A stretch of 64,000 nucleotides of DNA from Ewingella americana (GCF_006438725.1 NZ_RCZD01000003.1:124001-188000); one strand, 5' to 3'. Positions 42,309-53,018 are shown, counted from the stretch's first letter. The notes: a model not told the origin generated them from the letters alone. Numbers and translations are program-made.

Positions 42309-43601
42309 ATGACCCGTCGTGTCATCGGGGTAAGTGAACGTCTGCCGCTCTTGCAGACTATCCCCCTGAGCTTGCAGCACCTGTTTGCCATGTTCGGCGC
42401 CACCGTATTGGTGCCGATTCTATTTAAAATTAACCCGGCAACGGTGTTGTTGTTCAACGGTGTCGGCACATTGTTATACCTCTACATCTGTAAAGGTAAA
42501 ATCCCGGCTTATCTGGGCTCAAGCTTCGCCTTTATTTCACCGGTTCTGTTGCTGTTACCGATGGGCTATGAAGCCGCGCTTGGCGGATTTATCGTCTGCG
42601 GGGTGCTGTTTTGTCTGGTGGCGCTGATTGTCAAAAAAGCCGGGATCGGCTGGATCCATGTGGTATTCCCACCGGCGGCGATGGGTGCCATTGTTGCGGT
42701 GATCGGACTCGAACTGGCAGGTGTGGCGGCGAACATGGCCGGATTATTACCGGCTGATGGCGTGGCGGTGGACTCCACCACGATCATCATTTCGATGGTG
42801 ACCTTGGGTGTGACCGTGCTGGGTTCGGTGCTGTTCCGTGGTTTTCTGGCGATCATCCCGATTTTGATCGGTGTACTGGTCGGTTACGGGCTGTCGTTCT
42901 TTATGGGCGTGGTCGATACCTCCGGCATCGCGCAGGCGCACTGGTTTGCGCTGCCTACCTTCTACACACCGCGCTTCGAATGGGTGGCGATCCTGACCAT
43001 TTTGCCGGCTGCGCTGGTGGTGATTGCTGAACACGTTGGGCACCTGGTGGTGACGGCCAACATTGTCAAAAAAGATCTGCTGCGTGACCCTGGCCTGCAC
43101 CGCTCTATGCTGGCGAACGGCTTGTCTACGGTACTGTCGGGTTGCTTCGGCTCAACGCCGAACACCACCTACGGCGAAAATATCGGCGTCATGGCCATCA
43201 CCAAAGTTTATAGTACCTGGGTGATCGGCGGGGCGGCTATTCTGGCGATTCTGCTCTCGTGCATCGGCAAGCTGGCTGCAGCGATTCAGGCGGTACCGGT
43301 GCCGGTGATGGGCGGCGTTTCGCTGCTGCTTTATGGCGTCATTGCCGCATCAGGTATTCGCGTGTTGATCGAATCCAAAGTGGATTACAACAAAGCGAAG
43401 AATCTGATCCTGACTGCGGTGATCCTGATCATTGGCGTCAGCGGCGCAAAAATTCACATCGGCGCGGCCGAACTGAAAGGCATGGCACTCGCGACCATCG
43501 TCGGCATCTTCCTCAGCTTGCTGTTTAAGGTCATTGAAATGGTTCGTGGCGAAGAAGAGATCATTGATATCGAGGACGAGCGCGAAAATCCAGCGGCTTG
43601 A
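42309..43601 (+). CDS. uraA: Uracil:proton symporter
   Basis: UraA imports uracil across the inner membrane. The 430-residue NCS2 transporter has 14 membrane segments, LFAMFGATVLVPILF at the start, the half-helix GSSFAFISP, AEHVGHLVVTANIV with the substrate-binding Glu, the second acidic motif NTTYGENIGVMAITKVYS, and the C-terminal EEEIIDIEDE tail. It lies 85 bp after upp; the enzyme and carrier act together in salvage. Confidence 0.97.
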   Translation: MTRRVIGVSERLPLLQTIPLSLQHLFAMFGATVLVPILFKINPATVLLFNGVGTLLYLYICKGKIPAYLGSSFAFISPVLLLLPMGYEAALGGFIVCGVLFCLVALIVKKAGIGWIHVVFPPAAMGAIVAVIGLELAGVAANMAGLLPADGVAVDSTTIIISMVTLGVTVLGSVLFRGFLAIIPILIGVLVGYGLSFFMGVVDTSGIAQAHWFALPTFYTPRFEWVAILTILPAALVVIAEHVGHLVVTANIVKKDLLRDPGLHRSMLANGLSTVLSGCFGSTPNTTYGENIGVMAITKVYSTWVIGGAAILAILLSCIGKLAAAIQAVPVPVMGGVSLLLYGVIAASGIRVLIESKVDYNKAKNLILTAVILIIGVSGAKIHIGAAELKGMALATIVGIFLSLLFKVIEMVRGEEEIIDIEDERENPAA

Positions 43602-43619
43602 TCTCTTGGTTGAAAATAT

Positions 43620-43644
43620 CGCCGGAGAGGATCACTCTCCGGCG
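43620..43644 (+). terminator. Hairpin after uraA
   Basis: A perfect ten-base-pair stem CGCCGGAGAG-GATCA-CTCTCCGGCG begins 18 bp after the uraA stop. There is no T run, so intrinsic termination is uncertain; it may protect the uraA 3' end. Confidence 0.45.
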
Positions 43645-43806
43645 GTTCGCTCGGTTAGCAAGCGGTTGTGCGGCGTGCAGTTCAACTCCGGCCGGATCCT
43701 ATGCTAGAATTCTGCCCGTACATATCCGTTTAGTTAACAGCCGAGATAACCACTTTTTGTTGATGACAACATTCGCGATTTTCAGACCGTATTGGTTGAG
43801 GTGCTT

Positions 43807-44508
43807 CTGAATACGCCGGCACAGCTTTCCCTGCCACTTTATCTTCCCGATGATGAAACTTTTGCCAGTTTTTATCCGGGCGAGAACCCCTCTCTGCTCT
43901 CTGCCATTCAGACAGCGCTGTATCAGGAACATGGCACCTATATCTATTTCTGGTCACGCGAGGGCGGCGGTCGTAGTCATTTACTGCACGCGGCTTGTGC
44001 GGAGCTTTCTCAGCGCGGTGAAGCGGTAGGTTATGTACCGCTCGATAAGCGGGCCTATTTTGTCCCTGAAGTGTTGGACGGCATGGAGCAGCTGGCGCTG
44101 GTTTGTATCGATAACATTGAGGGGATAGCGGGGGATGATGAGTGGGAAGCCGCCATATTCCACCTGTACAATCGGATTCTGGAAACCGGGCGCACAAGGC
44201 TATTTATTACTGGCGACCGTCCGCCGCGCCAGCTCAATCTCAGCCTGCCTGATTTAGCCTCGCGGCTGGATTGGGGGCAAATCTATAAGCTCCAGCCGTT
44301 GTCCGATGAAGAGAAACTTCTGGCACTACAGCTGCGCGCGAAACTGCGGGGCTTTGAACTGCCCGAGGACGTTGGGCGGTTTTTGTTGAAGCGGTTGGAT
44401 CGCGAGATGCGCACATTATTTACGACACTGGATCAGCTTGACCGGGCGTCAATCACCGCCCAGCGCAAACTTACCATTCCTTTCGTGAAAGATATTCTCA
44501 GCCTGTAG
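43807..44508 (+). CDS. hda: Hda, DnaA regulatory inactivator (CTG start)
   Basis: Hda with the DNA-loaded sliding clamp stimulates DnaA-ATP hydrolysis (RIDA) and so limits initiation. I place the start at CTG 43807, giving [16 protein letters not shown], with GAGGTG four bases upstream; E. coli hda is known to start at CUG and its product is 233 residues, as here. A TTG at 43792 would add five residues but lacks similarity. Features: clamp-binding QLSLPL at residues 5–10, a modified Walker A region [13 protein letters not shown], Walker B LVCIDNIE, sensor 1 [10 protein letters not shown] and sensor 2 RLDREMRTL. Confidence 0.94.
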   Translation: MNTPAQLSLPLYLPDDETFASFYPGENPSLLSAIQTALYQEHGTYIYFWSREGGGRSHLLHAACAELSQRGEAVGYVPLDKRAYFVPEVLDGMEQLALVCIDNIEGIAGDDEWEAAIFHLYNRILETGRTRLFITGDRPPRQLNLSLPDLASRLDWGQIYKLQPLSDEEKLLALQLRAKLRGFELPEDVGRFLLKRLDREMRTLFTTLDQLDRASITAQRKLTIPFVKDILSL

Positions 44509-44526
44509 AAACAGGCTTTCACCACG

Positions 44527-44886
44527 TTAGAGGATCTCCAGCACTTGCTCTGGCGGACGTCCGATCCTTGCTTTGCCGTTTGCCAACACGATCGGGCGTT
44601 CGAGTAGCCGTGGATGGTCGGCCAGCGCCTGCAGCAGTTGCTGCTCGTTCATCGCCGGGTCGGCCAGATTCAATTCTTTGTAAATCTCTTCGCCTTTACG
44701 CATCAGTTCGCGCGCTGAACTGAACCCCAGTTTGCTGATCAGCGCTTTCAGTGTGTCAATTGAGGGCGGCGTTTCCAGATACATGATCACGTCGGGCTTC
44801 AGACCTTTCTCTTCGAGTAACTTCAGGGTTTCACGGCTCTTACTACAGCGTGGGTTGTGATAAATCGCGACATCGTGGTGTGGCAT
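44527..44886 (-). CDS. yfgD: YfgD, ArsC-family oxidoreductase
   Basis: This 119-residue thioredoxin-fold protein has the ArsC nucleophile Cys in IYHNPRCSKSRETLKLLEE and the GKARIGRPPEQVLEIL C-terminus. It belongs to the glutaredoxin-linked arsenate-reductase family, though YfgD proteins sit next to bepA rather than in ars operons and their natural substrate is not settled. There is no arsB or arsR nearby. It is co-directional with bepA (27 bp gap) and convergent with hda. Confidence 0.9.
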   Translation of the reverse strand: MPHHDVAIYHNPRCSKSRETLKLLEEKGLKPDVIMYLETPPSIDTLKALISKLGFSSARELMRKGEEIYKELNLADPAMNEQQLLQALADHPRLLERPIVLANGKARIGRPPEQVLEIL

Positions 44887-44913
44887 ATTGATAACCTCAT
44901 ATTCATACCGGGC

Positions 44914-46434
44914 TTAGCCCTTCTGATATTGACGGAAACGCTTTTGCAACTGACGCAATTGGTCAATACGCGCGTCGTAGCGTGCCTGCTCCAGACTTCC
45001 CAGCTTTTGCAGCGCGCTGGCGTTACCCAATAAGTCTATCGCCTGATCAAGACGGCCGACCAGCGCCATGCTTTCTGCTCTGGCGGCCAGTTCCTGTGCG
45101 CGTAAGCCTTGTGCGGCAGCAGCCTGCGACAGTAAATCCCAGCCATTCGGGTCATTCGGATAGGTGAAAGTATAGCGGTTGAGAATGCGGCTGGCGTTGG
45201 CGGGCTGGCCGCCTTCTACGTAAGCATTGGCCAGGTTCAGCAGCAGCACCGGGTTTTTACTGGTCTCTGCGTTGGCTTTTTCCAGCCGTGCGATGGCCTG
45301 TGGCGCACGTTTTTGATCAACGTCGACATCGGTGGCTAAATCCAGGAACCAGTCGTTGCCCGGATTTTGCACCAGCAGGGAGTCCAGAATGGTACGCGCC
45401 TGATCGTATTTCTTCGCTTTGTAGAACTGAAGCGCCTGGCCGTAGCGGGCGGCCAATTGATCGCGCACATTGCCGTTGCTCAATTGGTGCAAATAATCAT
45501 CGCTCAATGGATAGGATTCTGAACCATACATGCCCAGAATTCGCACTTTGGCTAACAGGAAACTTTGCGACGAATGCACCGTCGGATGTGACATCTGATT
45601 GGCACGGTTGCGAATATCCGCCAAACGGCTGTCCGGCAGGGGATGCGTTAGCAGCATTTCCGGCGGTTTGCTCGAATAGCTTGAAAGGTCGGCTAATTTT
45701 TGCAGGAAAGCGGGCATCGCCTGCGGATCAAACCCCGCGCGTTGCAGTACCTGAATGCCGATGCGGTCAGCCTCTTGCTCATTACCCTGCGTGAAGCTGA
45801 TCATATTTTGCTGGGTTCCTGCGAGGGTACCGGTCAGGGCCGCCATTCCGGCTTGCGGACTGGCCATCGCCAGCAGGATCGAGCCGAGTGCGCCAACCCA
45901 GGTCAGCGGCGCACTTTTTTGTTGATCTTCCATCGCACGCGCCAGATGGCGCTGGGTAACGTGCGAGATTTCATGCGCCATGACCGAGGCCAGTTGGCTC
46001 TCATTGTCGGTATAACGGAACAGCGCAGAGTGCAGTACCACGTTGCCACCAAAGAAGGCGAAGGCGTTCAGTTCATCGTTATTGACGATATAGAAATGGA
46101 AAGGGGTACGCACCGAGTAAGCGCTGGCCACCAGACGCATACCCAGTTCATTGATGTACTGATTGAGCAGGGGATCGTTAATCAGCGGGGTGCTGGCACG
46201 CATCTGGCGAACATAGAAATCGCCCATTTGCAGTTCCTGATCAATACTTAGAGTACCTCCGGCAGTGGTGCCCATATCCGGCAGTTGATCGGCGATCGAC
46301 GGTTTGTTCGGGTTAGTTGACGCGATGGGGGTCGTCCAGTAAGAACTGTCATCTGCGAGGGCAGGGGCAACCACACCCGCCAACATTGTGCCCATCAATA
46401 GGGCGGTCACCGTTTTGTTAAACCGCATTGCCAT
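44914..46434 (-). CDS. bepA: BepA (YfgC), periplasmic M48 protease/chaperone
   Basis: BepA monitors outer-membrane assembly, helping LptD mature and degrading stalled proteins with the Bam complex. The 506-residue protein has a signal peptide ending near VVAPALAD, a zinc site [12 protein letters not shown] near residue 150 with the third ligand in [15 protein letters not shown], a plug region [22 protein letters not shown], and C-terminal TPR repeats ([32 protein letters not shown]). ATG 46434 is used. It is adjacent to perM, as in E. coli. Confidence 0.96.
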   Translation of the reverse strand: MAMRFNKTVTALLMGTMLAGVVAPALADDSSYWTTPIASTNPNKPSIADQLPDMGTTAGGTLSIDQELQMGDFYVRQMRASTPLINDPLLNQYINELGMRLVASAYSVRTPFHFYIVNNDELNAFAFFGGNVVLHSALFRYTDNESQLASVMAHEISHVTQRHLARAMEDQQKSAPLTWVGALGSILLAMASPQAGMAALTGTLAGTQQNMISFTQGNEQEADRIGIQVLQRAGFDPQAMPAFLQKLADLSSYSSKPPEMLLTHPLPDSRLADIRNRANQMSHPTVHSSQSFLLAKVRILGMYGSESYPLSDDYLHQLSNGNVRDQLAARYGQALQFYKAKKYDQARTILDSLLVQNPGNDWFLDLATDVDVDQKRAPQAIARLEKANAETSKNPVLLLNLANAYVEGGQPANASRILNRYTFTYPNDPNGWDLLSQAAAAQGLRAQELAARAESMALVGRLDQAIDLLGNASALQKLGSLEQARYDARIDQLRQLQKRFRQYQKG

Positions 46435-46715
46435 AATTAAGCCAATCCTAATGAATAATTGATCACTCTGACGTAAACAGCCATAAGAGCTCTTCTTCCG
46501 TGAAACGGACTCCAGTACACTCTTTCACTGGCACATTCTTTGCTATTTTTCTGACACTTAATAGTAGTCTTATCAGAAAATTTTGAAGCGCTTAAACATT
46601 ACCCTCTGTGACAACCGTTTCATCATAAAGTTACGTTAAGGCTGAAGCAGAGGCAGGGACGCAGGCAAACCCTGTGCTGGCCCGTTATACCAGGATCTTA
46701 CAGGAGCGATATCCG

Positions 46716-47780
46716 ATGTTAGAGATGTTATTACAATGGTACCGCCGACGTTTCACCGATCCTCAGGCTATTGCCTTATTGGCTATTTTGGTCGCTGGAT
46801 TTTGTATTCTCTATTTTCTCAACGGTATTCTTGCCCCGTTACTGGTGGCGATTGTGCTGGCGTATTTACTCGAATGGCCAGTGGCCCGGCTGCAACATCT
46901 TGGGCTTTCCCGCACGCTGGCGAGCAGCGTAGTGCTGCTGATTTTCGCCGGTGTAGTGATGCTGGCGGTGTTCGTTATCGCACCGGTCACCTGGCAGCAG
47001 GGCATCAATTTGATGGCCGATCTGCCCAGTATGCTCAACCGTTTTTACGATTTTGCCGCGACCTTGCCGAAGCGCTATCCTGCGCTGGTGGACGCCGGGA
47101 TCATCGATATGATGGCTGAAAACCTGCGCGCCAAGCTGTCGGGCGTTGGCGACAATCTGGTGAAATTTTCACTGGCCTCGCTGGTCGGTTTACTGACGCT
47201 GGCGATTTATCTGATTCTGGTCCCCATGATGGTCTTTTTCCTGCTCAAAGACAAAGAGCAGATGCTCAGCGCAGTACGCCGCGTGCTGCCTCGTGACCGT
47301 GGTCTGGCAGGTCAGGTCTGGCAGGAGATGAACCAGCAAATCACCAATTATATCCGTGGCAAAGTGCTGGAGATGATCATCGTCGGCGTGGCGACTTACC
47401 TGGTGTTCTTCATCATGGATATGCGTTATTCGCTGCTGCTGGCGGTGCTGGTCGGGCTGTCGGTTCTGATCCCTTATATTGGCGCGATGCTGGTGACGAT
47501 CCCCGTTGTTGTCGTGGCGCTATTTCAGTGGGGGATGGGGGCTGATTTCTGGACGCTGTTCGTGGCGTATCTTGTGGTGCAGGGGCTGGATGGCAACGTG
47601 ATTGTGCCGCTGCTGTTCTCCGAGGCGGTGAATTTACACCCGCTGGTGATCATCCTCTCGGTGGTGATTTTTGGCGGGCTGTGGGGCTTCTGGGGCGTAT
47701 TCTTTGCGATTCCTTTAGCCACGCTGGTGAAAGCCGTGGTGCATGTCTGGCCAGATGAATTGCTCAATGAGACGCCTTAA
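46716..47780 (+). CDS. perM: PerM, AI-2E-family membrane protein
   Basis: From ATG 46716 (GGAG ten bases upstream) the product is 354 residues with about eight membrane segments. It has the family pattern: GILAPLLVAIVLAYLLEWPV near the N-terminus, a long periplasmic-side domain (LMADLPSMLNRFYDFAATLPKR), VLIPYIGAMLV and the late EAVNLHPLVIILSVVIFGG–GFWGVFFAIPLA. Relatives include TqsA and Na+/H+-type antiporters. The cargo of PerM is not established. It is divergent from bepA. Confidence 0.92.
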   Translation: MLEMLLQWYRRRFTDPQAIALLAILVAGFCILYFLNGILAPLLVAIVLAYLLEWPVARLQHLGLSRTLASSVVLLIFAGVVMLAVFVIAPVTWQQGINLMADLPSMLNRFYDFAATLPKRYPALVDAGIIDMMAENLRAKLSGVGDNLVKFSLASLVGLLTLAIYLILVPMMVFFLLKDKEQMLSAVRRVLPRDRGLAGQVWQEMNQQITNYIRGKVLEMIIVGVATYLVFFIMDMRYSLLLAVLVGLSVLIPYIGAMLVTIPVVVVALFQWGMGADFWTLFVAYLVVQGLDGNVIVPLLFSEAVNLHPLVIILSVVIFGGLWGFWGVFFAIPLATLVKAVVHVWPDELLNETP

Positions 47781-47807
47781 AAGGCCATCGCTGCCCGGTT
47801 GATAGAC

Positions 47808-47834
47808 ATAAAAAAAGCGCGTCTGCGCTTTTTT
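47808..47834. terminator. Bidirectional terminator between perM and bcp
   Basis: AAAAAAGCGC-GTCT-GCGCTTTTTTT, flanked by A and T runs, lies between two converging genes. Confidence 0.88.
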
Positions 47835-47860
47835 TCATCACAATCAACTGTCGCGAAAGC

Positions 47861-48328
47861 TTATTTCTCGTTGAGATAAGCCATAACGATGTCGTGGTGG
47901 TTGCTGGTTTTGAAATCGTCGAAGACTTTCTCAACCTTGCCGTTACCGTCGAGCAGGAAGCTGATGCGGTGAATGCCGTCATAGGTTTTGCCCATGAAGC
48001 TTTTCTCGCCCCAGACGCCAAACTGTTCGCAGACCTGATGATCTTCGTCTGACAACAGTGTGAAGTTCAGCAGCTCTTTTTCAGCAAAGCGTGAAAGTTT
48101 TTCTGGTTTATCAGTGCTGATCCCCAGCACTTCTACACCGGCCTGCTTCAGTTGATCCATATTGTCGCGCAGACCGCAGGCCTGCACGGTACAACCTGGT
48201 GTCATGGCCTTAGGATAGAAATAAACCAGGACCTTTTGTCCCTGGAAGTCGGCCAGATTAATTTGTTCGCCATCTTGATCGGGCAAACTAAATTGCGGCG
48301 CAGGATCACCGGCTTTCAGTGGGCTCAT
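47861..48328 (-). CDS. bcp: Thiol peroxidase Bcp (peroxiredoxin)
   Basis: Bcp reduces organic and hydrogen peroxides with thioredoxin. The 155-residue product has FSLPDQDGEQINLADFQGQKVLVYFYP, the peroxidatic Cys in TPGCTVQACGLRD at about residue 45 and the likely resolving Cys five residues later, then GISTDKPEKLSRF and LSDEDHQVCEQFGVWGEK. It lies downstream of gcvR (12 bp gap), the normal order. No hyf genes lie near, unlike E. coli. Confidence 0.97.
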   Translation of the reverse strand: MSPLKAGDPAPQFSLPDQDGEQINLADFQGQKVLVYFYPKAMTPGCTVQACGLRDNMDQLKQAGVEVLGISTDKPEKLSRFAEKELLNFTLLSDEDHQVCEQFGVWGEKSFMGKTYDGIHRISFLLDGNGKVEKVFDDFKTSNHHDIVMAYLNEK

Positions 48329-48340
48329 TATATATCTCCG

Positions 48341-48919
48341 TCAATTGTCTTTATGCTGAGTGTTGCTCACGACATTAATACTGCCTTGCGCATTCAGTTC
48401 TGTACATAGCTGATGAAAAGCTTGCTCAATAATTGTCGCGTCGGTGTTAGCCGGGCTGTGGGCTGTAATTTGTATAGACAACTGCGCAGGGGTCACGCCG
48501 TCGGCCGGACGGGTTTTCGACGCCAGTTCGGCAATGTTCATTTGATGCGTGTCGAACAGATCGGTGAAGCGCTCTATCAGGTGCGGTGAATCTTTGACCT
48601 CGACCTTCACCCACACGGTCGCAGGCATCGGCGGGCGCTCGTGGGCACTGGTACGTTTCATCACGATCAGTAACTCCAGCTCCGCGCCCTTTTGCGGCAA
48701 GGTGGATTCAATCAGGGTGATGGCATTCCAACTGCCGGAAAGAAACATGATAAACGTGAACTCGTCACCGAGCATCGCCAGACGGCTGTCTTCAATATTA
48801 CAACCGCAACTGCTGACCTGACGGGTAATGGTGTTTACGATACCTGGACGATCAGCACCGAGTGCGGTGATAACAAGATAGTGTTGTTGTGGCTGCGGCA
48901 AAATAGCTCTTCCTGTCAT
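48341..48919 (-). CDS. gcvR: GcvR, glycine cleavage system regulator
   Basis: GcvR binds GcvA and prevents activation of the gcvTHP operon when glycine is low. From ATG 48919 the product is 192 residues with two ACT domains: YLVITALGADRPGIVNTITRQVS (residues about 13–35) and WVKVEVKDSPHLIERFTDLFDTHQMNIAELASKT. The open frame runs 58 codons upstream but does not match the family and overlaps the dapA leader. It is divergent from dapA. Confidence 0.95.
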   Translation of the reverse strand: MTGRAILPQPQQHYLVITALGADRPGIVNTITRQVSSCGCNIEDSRLAMLGDEFTFIMFLSGSWNAITLIESTLPQKGAELELLIVMKRTSAHERPPMPATVWVKVEVKDSPHLIERFTDLFDTHQMNIAELASKTRPADGVTPAQLSIQITAHSPANTDATIIEQAFHQLCTELNAQGSINVVSNTQHKDN

Positions 48920-49046
48920 GCTTGGGAGTATTCCCAAGGTAAACATAAAAAAAACCGACGGACAAGCGCTTACAACACGTTGATTGCTTGCTTTTGCAGG
49001 GGTGTCAAAAGTACCATGAGTGACCTGTTTGTGGAGGGGATGGTTA

Positions 49047-49928
49047 ATGTTTACGGGAAGTATTGTTGCACTGGTTACGCCGATGGACGACAAAGGTGCT
49101 GTCGATCGTGCGAGTTTAAAAAAACTGATTGATTATCATGTGTCCAGTGGTACTGCGGCGATTGTTTCCGTAGGCACAACCGGTGAGTCCGCAACGTTAA
49201 CGCATGATGAACACGGTGACGTGGTCATGCAGACGCTGGAACTGGCTGACGGACGCATCCCGATTATCGCCGGAACGGGCGCTAATTCCACCGCGGAAGC
49301 GATTTCTCTCACCCAGCGCTTTGAGAATACTGGCGTTATTGGCTGTTTGACCGTCACGCCTTATTATAATCGCCCGACTCAGGAAGGTCTGTTTCAGCAT
49401 TTCAAAGCGATTGCTGAACACACGTCTCTGCCGCAAATTCTCTATAACGTGCCTTCACGTACTGGCTGCGACATGCTGCCGCCAACCGTGGCGCGTTTAG
49501 CAAAAATAAAGAATATTGTTGCTCTTAAAGAAGCAACGGGGAACTTAAGTCGTGTTAGCCAGATCCAAGTGCTGGTTGATGATGAAGACTTCATTCTGCT
49601 GAGTGGCGATGACGCCAGCGGACTGGACTTCATGCAACTCGGCGGCAAAGGGGTTATTTCTGTGACAGCCAACGTGGCGGCACGTGAAATGGCACAACTT
49701 TGTGAGCTGGCCGCGCAGGGCAATTTTGCCGAAGCGCGTCGCTTAAATCAGCGCTTGATGCCATTGCATCAGCATTTGTTTGTAGAAGCAAACCCGATCC
49801 CGGTGAAATGGGCCTGTAAGGCACTGGGGTTGATGGCAACCGATACTCTGCGTCTGCCTATGACGCCGTTAACAGATGCTGCCCGTCCGGTAGTGGAAAA
49901 CGCATTAAAAAGCGCCGGTTTGCTGTAA
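49047..49928 (+). CDS. dapA: 4-hydroxy-tetrahydrodipicolinate synthase
   Basis: DapA condenses pyruvate with aspartate semialdehyde, the branch point to diaminopimelate and lysine. The product from ATG 49047 is 293 residues: [42 protein letters not shown], the catalytic Tyr in [11 protein letters not shown] and the Schiff-base Lys in [10 protein letters not shown], with [18 protein letters not shown] is 8–10 bases upstream. It is divergent from gcvR and followed 16 bp later by bamC. Confidence 0.97.
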   Translation: MFTGSIVALVTPMDDKGAVDRASLKKLIDYHVSSGTAAIVSVGTTGESATLTHDEHGDVVMQTLELADGRIPIIAGTGANSTAEAISLTQRFENTGVIGCLTVTPYYNRPTQEGLFQHFKAIAEHTSLPQILYNVPSRTGCDMLPPTVARLAKIKNIVALKEATGNLSRVSQIQVLVDDEDFILLSGDDASGLDFMQLGGKGVISVTANVAAREMAQLCELAAQGNFAEARRLNQRLMPLHQHLFVEANPIPVKWACKALGLMATDTLRLPMTPLTDAARPVVENALKSAGLL

Positions 49929-49944
49929 TTCTTAGGGAGATTTG

Positions 49945-51015
49945 ATGGCCTGTTCATTAGTTCAAAAAACCAGATTGCAAAAGTCGATGGTAGCAAAAGT
50001 TGTGGGTGTATCCCTCATTATGTTGCTGGCGGCCTGTTCCAGCGATCAGCGCTATAAACGTCAGGTAAGCGGCGATGAAGCCTACCTCGATGCACCGTCA
50101 GTCAGAGAGTTGAAAGCCCCAGCAGGGATGATTCTGCCGCTGCAAAACGGCACGTATGAGATCCCCCCTGGCGCGCTGAAAGGCAACGTGGGCAAGCAAC
50201 TGGATATCCGTCCTCCTATGCAGCCACTGGCGCTGCTTAATGGTTCACGGACTCAGTTTACTGGCGACAGCGGTACCGTATTACTGGAAAACACCCCGCA
50301 AAACCGCGACCTGTGGAATAACGTGGTCAAAGCGGTACAGCAGAATAACTTCAAAATCGCCAGCCGCGATGATGCCAACCAGACCTTATCTACCGATCTG
50401 GTTGACTGGAACCGTGCTGACGAAGACTTCCAGTATCAGGGCCGTTACCAGATCAGCGTTCAGCAGCAGAGCTACCAGTTAGCCCTGACGGTGAAAACGC
50501 TTGAGCTGAAACAGCAAGATAAAGCAGTGACTGCACCGGCTGAGATCCAGCGCTATAACAGCCAGATGCTCAACTCTATCACCGCCAGCCTTGATAAAGT
50601 TCAGCAGGATAATCAGGCCCGTCTGGAAAACCGTAAAGTCGGCGAAATCGACGTTCAGAGTGGCGCTGATGACACCGGTTTAGCGGTGCTGATTGTGCGT
50701 TCTTCTTACGGCGTAGTGTGGGATCGTCTGCCAAATGCCCTCGCGAAAGCCGGCATGAAAGTGACCGAAAGCAGCCGTCCGCAGGGTACGCTGTCTGTTA
50801 CTTACAAACCGTTGAATGACGATGCATGGCAAACCTTAGGTGCGAAAGATCCGGGTCTGACTTCCGGTGATTACAAACTTCAGGTCGGCGACCTCGATAA
50901 CCGCAGCAGCTTGCAGTTCCTTGATCCTAAAGGACATGCACTCAGCCAGTCGCAAAACGACGCGATGGTTACTGTGATGCAGGCCGCGTTCAACCAGAGC
51001 AGCGCGACGAAGTAA
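49945..51015 (+). CDS. bamC: BamC, outer-membrane assembly lipoprotein
   Basis: BamC (NlpB) is a lipoprotein of the Bam complex. The 356-residue product starts at ATG 49945 (GGGAG upstream; TTG three bases earlier is not needed). The signal peptide ends in a lipobox LAAC about residue 32, followed by [17 protein letters not shown] and [13 protein letters not shown], the unstructured part that contacts BamD, then two helix-grip domains (residues about 100–210 and 225–350, [20 protein letters not shown]). It follows dapA as in E. coli and ends at a terminator. Confidence 0.96.
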   Translation: MACSLVQKTRLQKSMVAKVVGVSLIMLLAACSSDQRYKRQVSGDEAYLDAPSVRELKAPAGMILPLQNGTYEIPPGALKGNVGKQLDIRPPMQPLALLNGSRTQFTGDSGTVLLENTPQNRDLWNNVVKAVQQNNFKIASRDDANQTLSTDLVDWNRADEDFQYQGRYQISVQQQSYQLALTVKTLELKQQDKAVTAPAEIQRYNSQMLNSITASLDKVQQDNQARLENRKVGEIDVQSGADDTGLAVLIVRSSYGVVWDRLPNALAKAGMKVTESSRPQGTLSVTYKPLNDDAWQTLGAKDPGLTSGDYKLQVGDLDNRSSLQFLDPKGHALSQSQNDAMVTVMQAAFNQSSATK

Positions 51016-51023
51016 ATGTTATC

Positions 51024-51048
51024 AGAAAGGGGCTTCGGCCCCTTTTTA
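51024..51048 (+). terminator. Terminator after bamC
   Basis: AAAGGGGC-TTCG-GCCCCTTT plus two Ts lies ten bases after the bamC stop. Confidence 0.88.
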
Positions 51049-51110
51049 CATCCTTTTGTTTTATCGGATGAAGTTGCAAGTATTACCACTACATATTGGA
51101 GTAACTTAAG

Positions 51111-51824
51111 ATGCAAAAGTTAGCTGAGTTGTATCGCGGAAAGGCGAAAACCGTCTTCACCACCGAAAACCCAGATCTGCTGGTGTTGGAGTTCCGCAAC
51201 GATACGTCAGCACTGGATGGTCAACGCATTGAGCAGTTCGACCGTAAGGGCATGGTTAACAACAAGTTTAACCACTTCATCATGACCAAGCTGGAAGAAG
51301 CCGGTATTCCAACCCAAATGGAACGTCTGCTGTCTGACACCGAAGTGTTGGTGAAAAAGCTGGATATGGTCCCGGTTGAATGCGTGATCCGTAACCGTGC
51401 TGCGGGTTCGCTGGTCAAACGTCTGGGCATTGAAGAAGGTCTGGAACTGAATCCGCCGTTGTTCGATCTGTTCCTGAAAAACGATGCGATGCATGATCCG
51501 ATGATCAACGAGTCTTATTGCAAAACGTTCGGTTGGGTTAATGAAACGCATCTGGCGCGTATGAAAGAGCTGAGCTACCAAGCCAACGACGTGCTGAGCA
51601 AGCTGTTTGATGATGCCGGTCTGATTCTGGTCGACTTCAAACTGGAATTCGGTCTGTTCAACGGTGAAGTGGTGCTGGGCGATGAGTTCTCTCCTGATGG
51701 CAGCCGTCTGTGGGACAAGAAAACGCTCAACAAGATGGACAAAGATCGCTACCGCCAGAGTCTGGGTGGCCTGATCGAAGCTTATGAAGAAGTGGCTCAC
51801 CGCATTGGTGTGAAACTGGACTAA
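51111..51824 (+). CDS. purC: SAICAR synthetase
   Basis: PurC joins CAIR and aspartate with ATP in purine synthesis. The 237-residue product has [14 protein letters not shown] at the start, [50 protein letters not shown] and [11 protein letters not shown]. The length is the same as E. coli. TTGGAG lies upstream of the ATG. The 62-bp gap after the bamC terminator shows no PurR box, in contrast to purM. Confidence 0.98.
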   Translation: MQKLAELYRGKAKTVFTTENPDLLVLEFRNDTSALDGQRIEQFDRKGMVNNKFNHFIMTKLEEAGIPTQMERLLSDTEVLVKKLDMVPVECVIRNRAAGSLVKRLGIEEGLELNPPLFDLFLKNDAMHDPMINESYCKTFGWVNETHLARMKELSYQANDVLSKLFDDAGLILVDFKLEFGLFNGEVVLGDEFSPDGSRLWDKKTLNKMDKDRYRQSLGGLIEAYEEVAHRIGVKLD

Positions 51825-51878
51825 GCGGTAACGCTTTTTTTAGCCGGACGACGCAATCGTTTACGCGCGACGTTATCC

Positions 51879-51913
51879 GTAAAACGGGGGTCATTATGAC
51901 CTCCGTTTTTTAT
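51879..51913 (+). terminator. Terminator after purC
   Basis: Arms AAAACGGGGGTCA and TGACCTCCGTTTT, with one G·T pair, surround the loop TTA and are followed by Ts. It lies 57 bp after the purC stop. Confidence 0.85.
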
Positions 51914-52040
51914 TTCTCCTGCGCTTATTCCCCTGAATTTTTTCCTTTTGTGAATACCTGCCCTAAAATTGTCCCTTCGGGTGAAAGATATTTCCTAAAC
52001 TCATTATCAGGTCTTAACAAAATAGCAGGGAGATGAGCGT

Positions 52041-52916
52041 ATGCGTTGGCAAGGTCGTCGCGAAAGCGACAATGTGGAAGACAGACGCGGGCAAGGTTCT
52101 GGCAGCGGATCGGGCAGCCTCGGCGGTATACGTCTGCCTATCCGTGGCAAAAGTGGCATCGTGATCCTCATTGTCGTGCTGGTGGCCGGTTACTACGGCG
52201 TGGATCTCTCGCCGCTGCTTGATGGTGGGCAATCAGGTGGCGCACAACAGCAAACGCGCGCTCAGTCAATAAGCCCGAAAGATGACCAGCAAGCCAAATT
52301 CACCTCGGTGATCCTCGCCTCGACCGAAGATACCTGGAAAGAAATTTTCCAGCGCCAGGGGCAAACTTACGTTGACCCTAAACTGGTGATGTATCGCGGT
52401 GCAACCCGTACCGGATGCGGTACCGGTCAGTCTGTCATGGGGCCGTTTTACTGCCCGGCAGACAGCACGGTGTATATCGATTTATCCTTCTATCAGGAGC
52501 TGAAAGACAAGCTTGGTGCAGGCGGTGACTTTGCTCAGGGTTATGTCGTGGCGCACGAAGTTGGCCACCATGTGCAGCACCTGATGGGTATCGATAGCAA
52601 AGTACGCCAGATGCAGCAGGGTGCGTCGCAGACCGTTGCCAACCAACTGTCGGTGAAGATGGAACTGCAGGCCGACTGTTTTGCCGGTGTCTGGGGACAC
52701 AGTATGCAGCAGCAAAATGTACTGGAAACGGGGGACCTGAAAGAGGCGCTCGACGCTGCACAGGCCATTGGCGATGACCGTTTGCAACAGCAGGGGCAGG
52801 GGCGTGTTGTGCCGGACAGCTTTACCCACGGCAGCTCGCAGCAGCGTTACACCTGGTTCAAGCGCGGCTTTGACCGCGGGGATCCAAACCAGTGCAACAC
52901 CTTTGCCAGCCGTTAA
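52041..52916 (+). CDS. ypfJ: YpfJ, putative neutral zinc metallopeptidase
   Basis: This 291-residue protein has a polar, Gly/Ser-rich N-terminus ([12 protein letters not shown]), one membrane anchor ([15 protein letters not shown], residues about 40–55), and a periplasmic peptidase-like domain. The zinc site [17 protein letters not shown] is near residue 175, with a later Glu in [13 protein letters not shown]. Several conserved Cys residues ([20 protein letters not shown]) may form disulfides. YpfJ is widely conserved but its substrate is not known. GGGAG precedes the ATG. The E. coli gene is also next to purC. Confidence 0.92.
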   Translation: MRWQGRRESDNVEDRRGQGSGSGSGSLGGIRLPIRGKSGIVILIVVLVAGYYGVDLSPLLDGGQSGGAQQQTRAQSISPKDDQQAKFTSVILASTEDTWKEIFQRQGQTYVDPKLVMYRGATRTGCGTGQSVMGPFYCPADSTVYIDLSFYQELKDKLGAGGDFAQGYVVAHEVGHHVQHLMGIDSKVRQMQQGASQTVANQLSVKMELQADCFAGVWGHSMQQQNVLETGDLKEALDAAQAIGDDRLQQQGQGRVVPDSFTHGSSQQRYTWFKRGFDRGDPNQCNTFASR

Positions 52917-52986
52917 TCTCCCGCCAATTCAGGCCATTCACCGCTGGTCTGTCTGAAGAAACTGTTCAATAATTAGCGCTCGATCC

Positions 52987-53018
52987 AGAGGGGCTCGCGG
53001 GCCTCTCTCTCTTTCTTT
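52987..53018 (+). terminator. Weak hairpin between ypfJ and the DUF441 gene
   Basis: AGAGG and CCTCT arms surround a GC-rich loop and are followed by a pyrimidine tract CTCTCTTTCTTTATT. It is a possible weak terminator for ypfJ. Confidence 0.35.

Noticed and set aside
48341-49093. A longer N-terminus for GcvR
   Set aside because: The extra 58 codons do not match the family and would cover the dapA leader.
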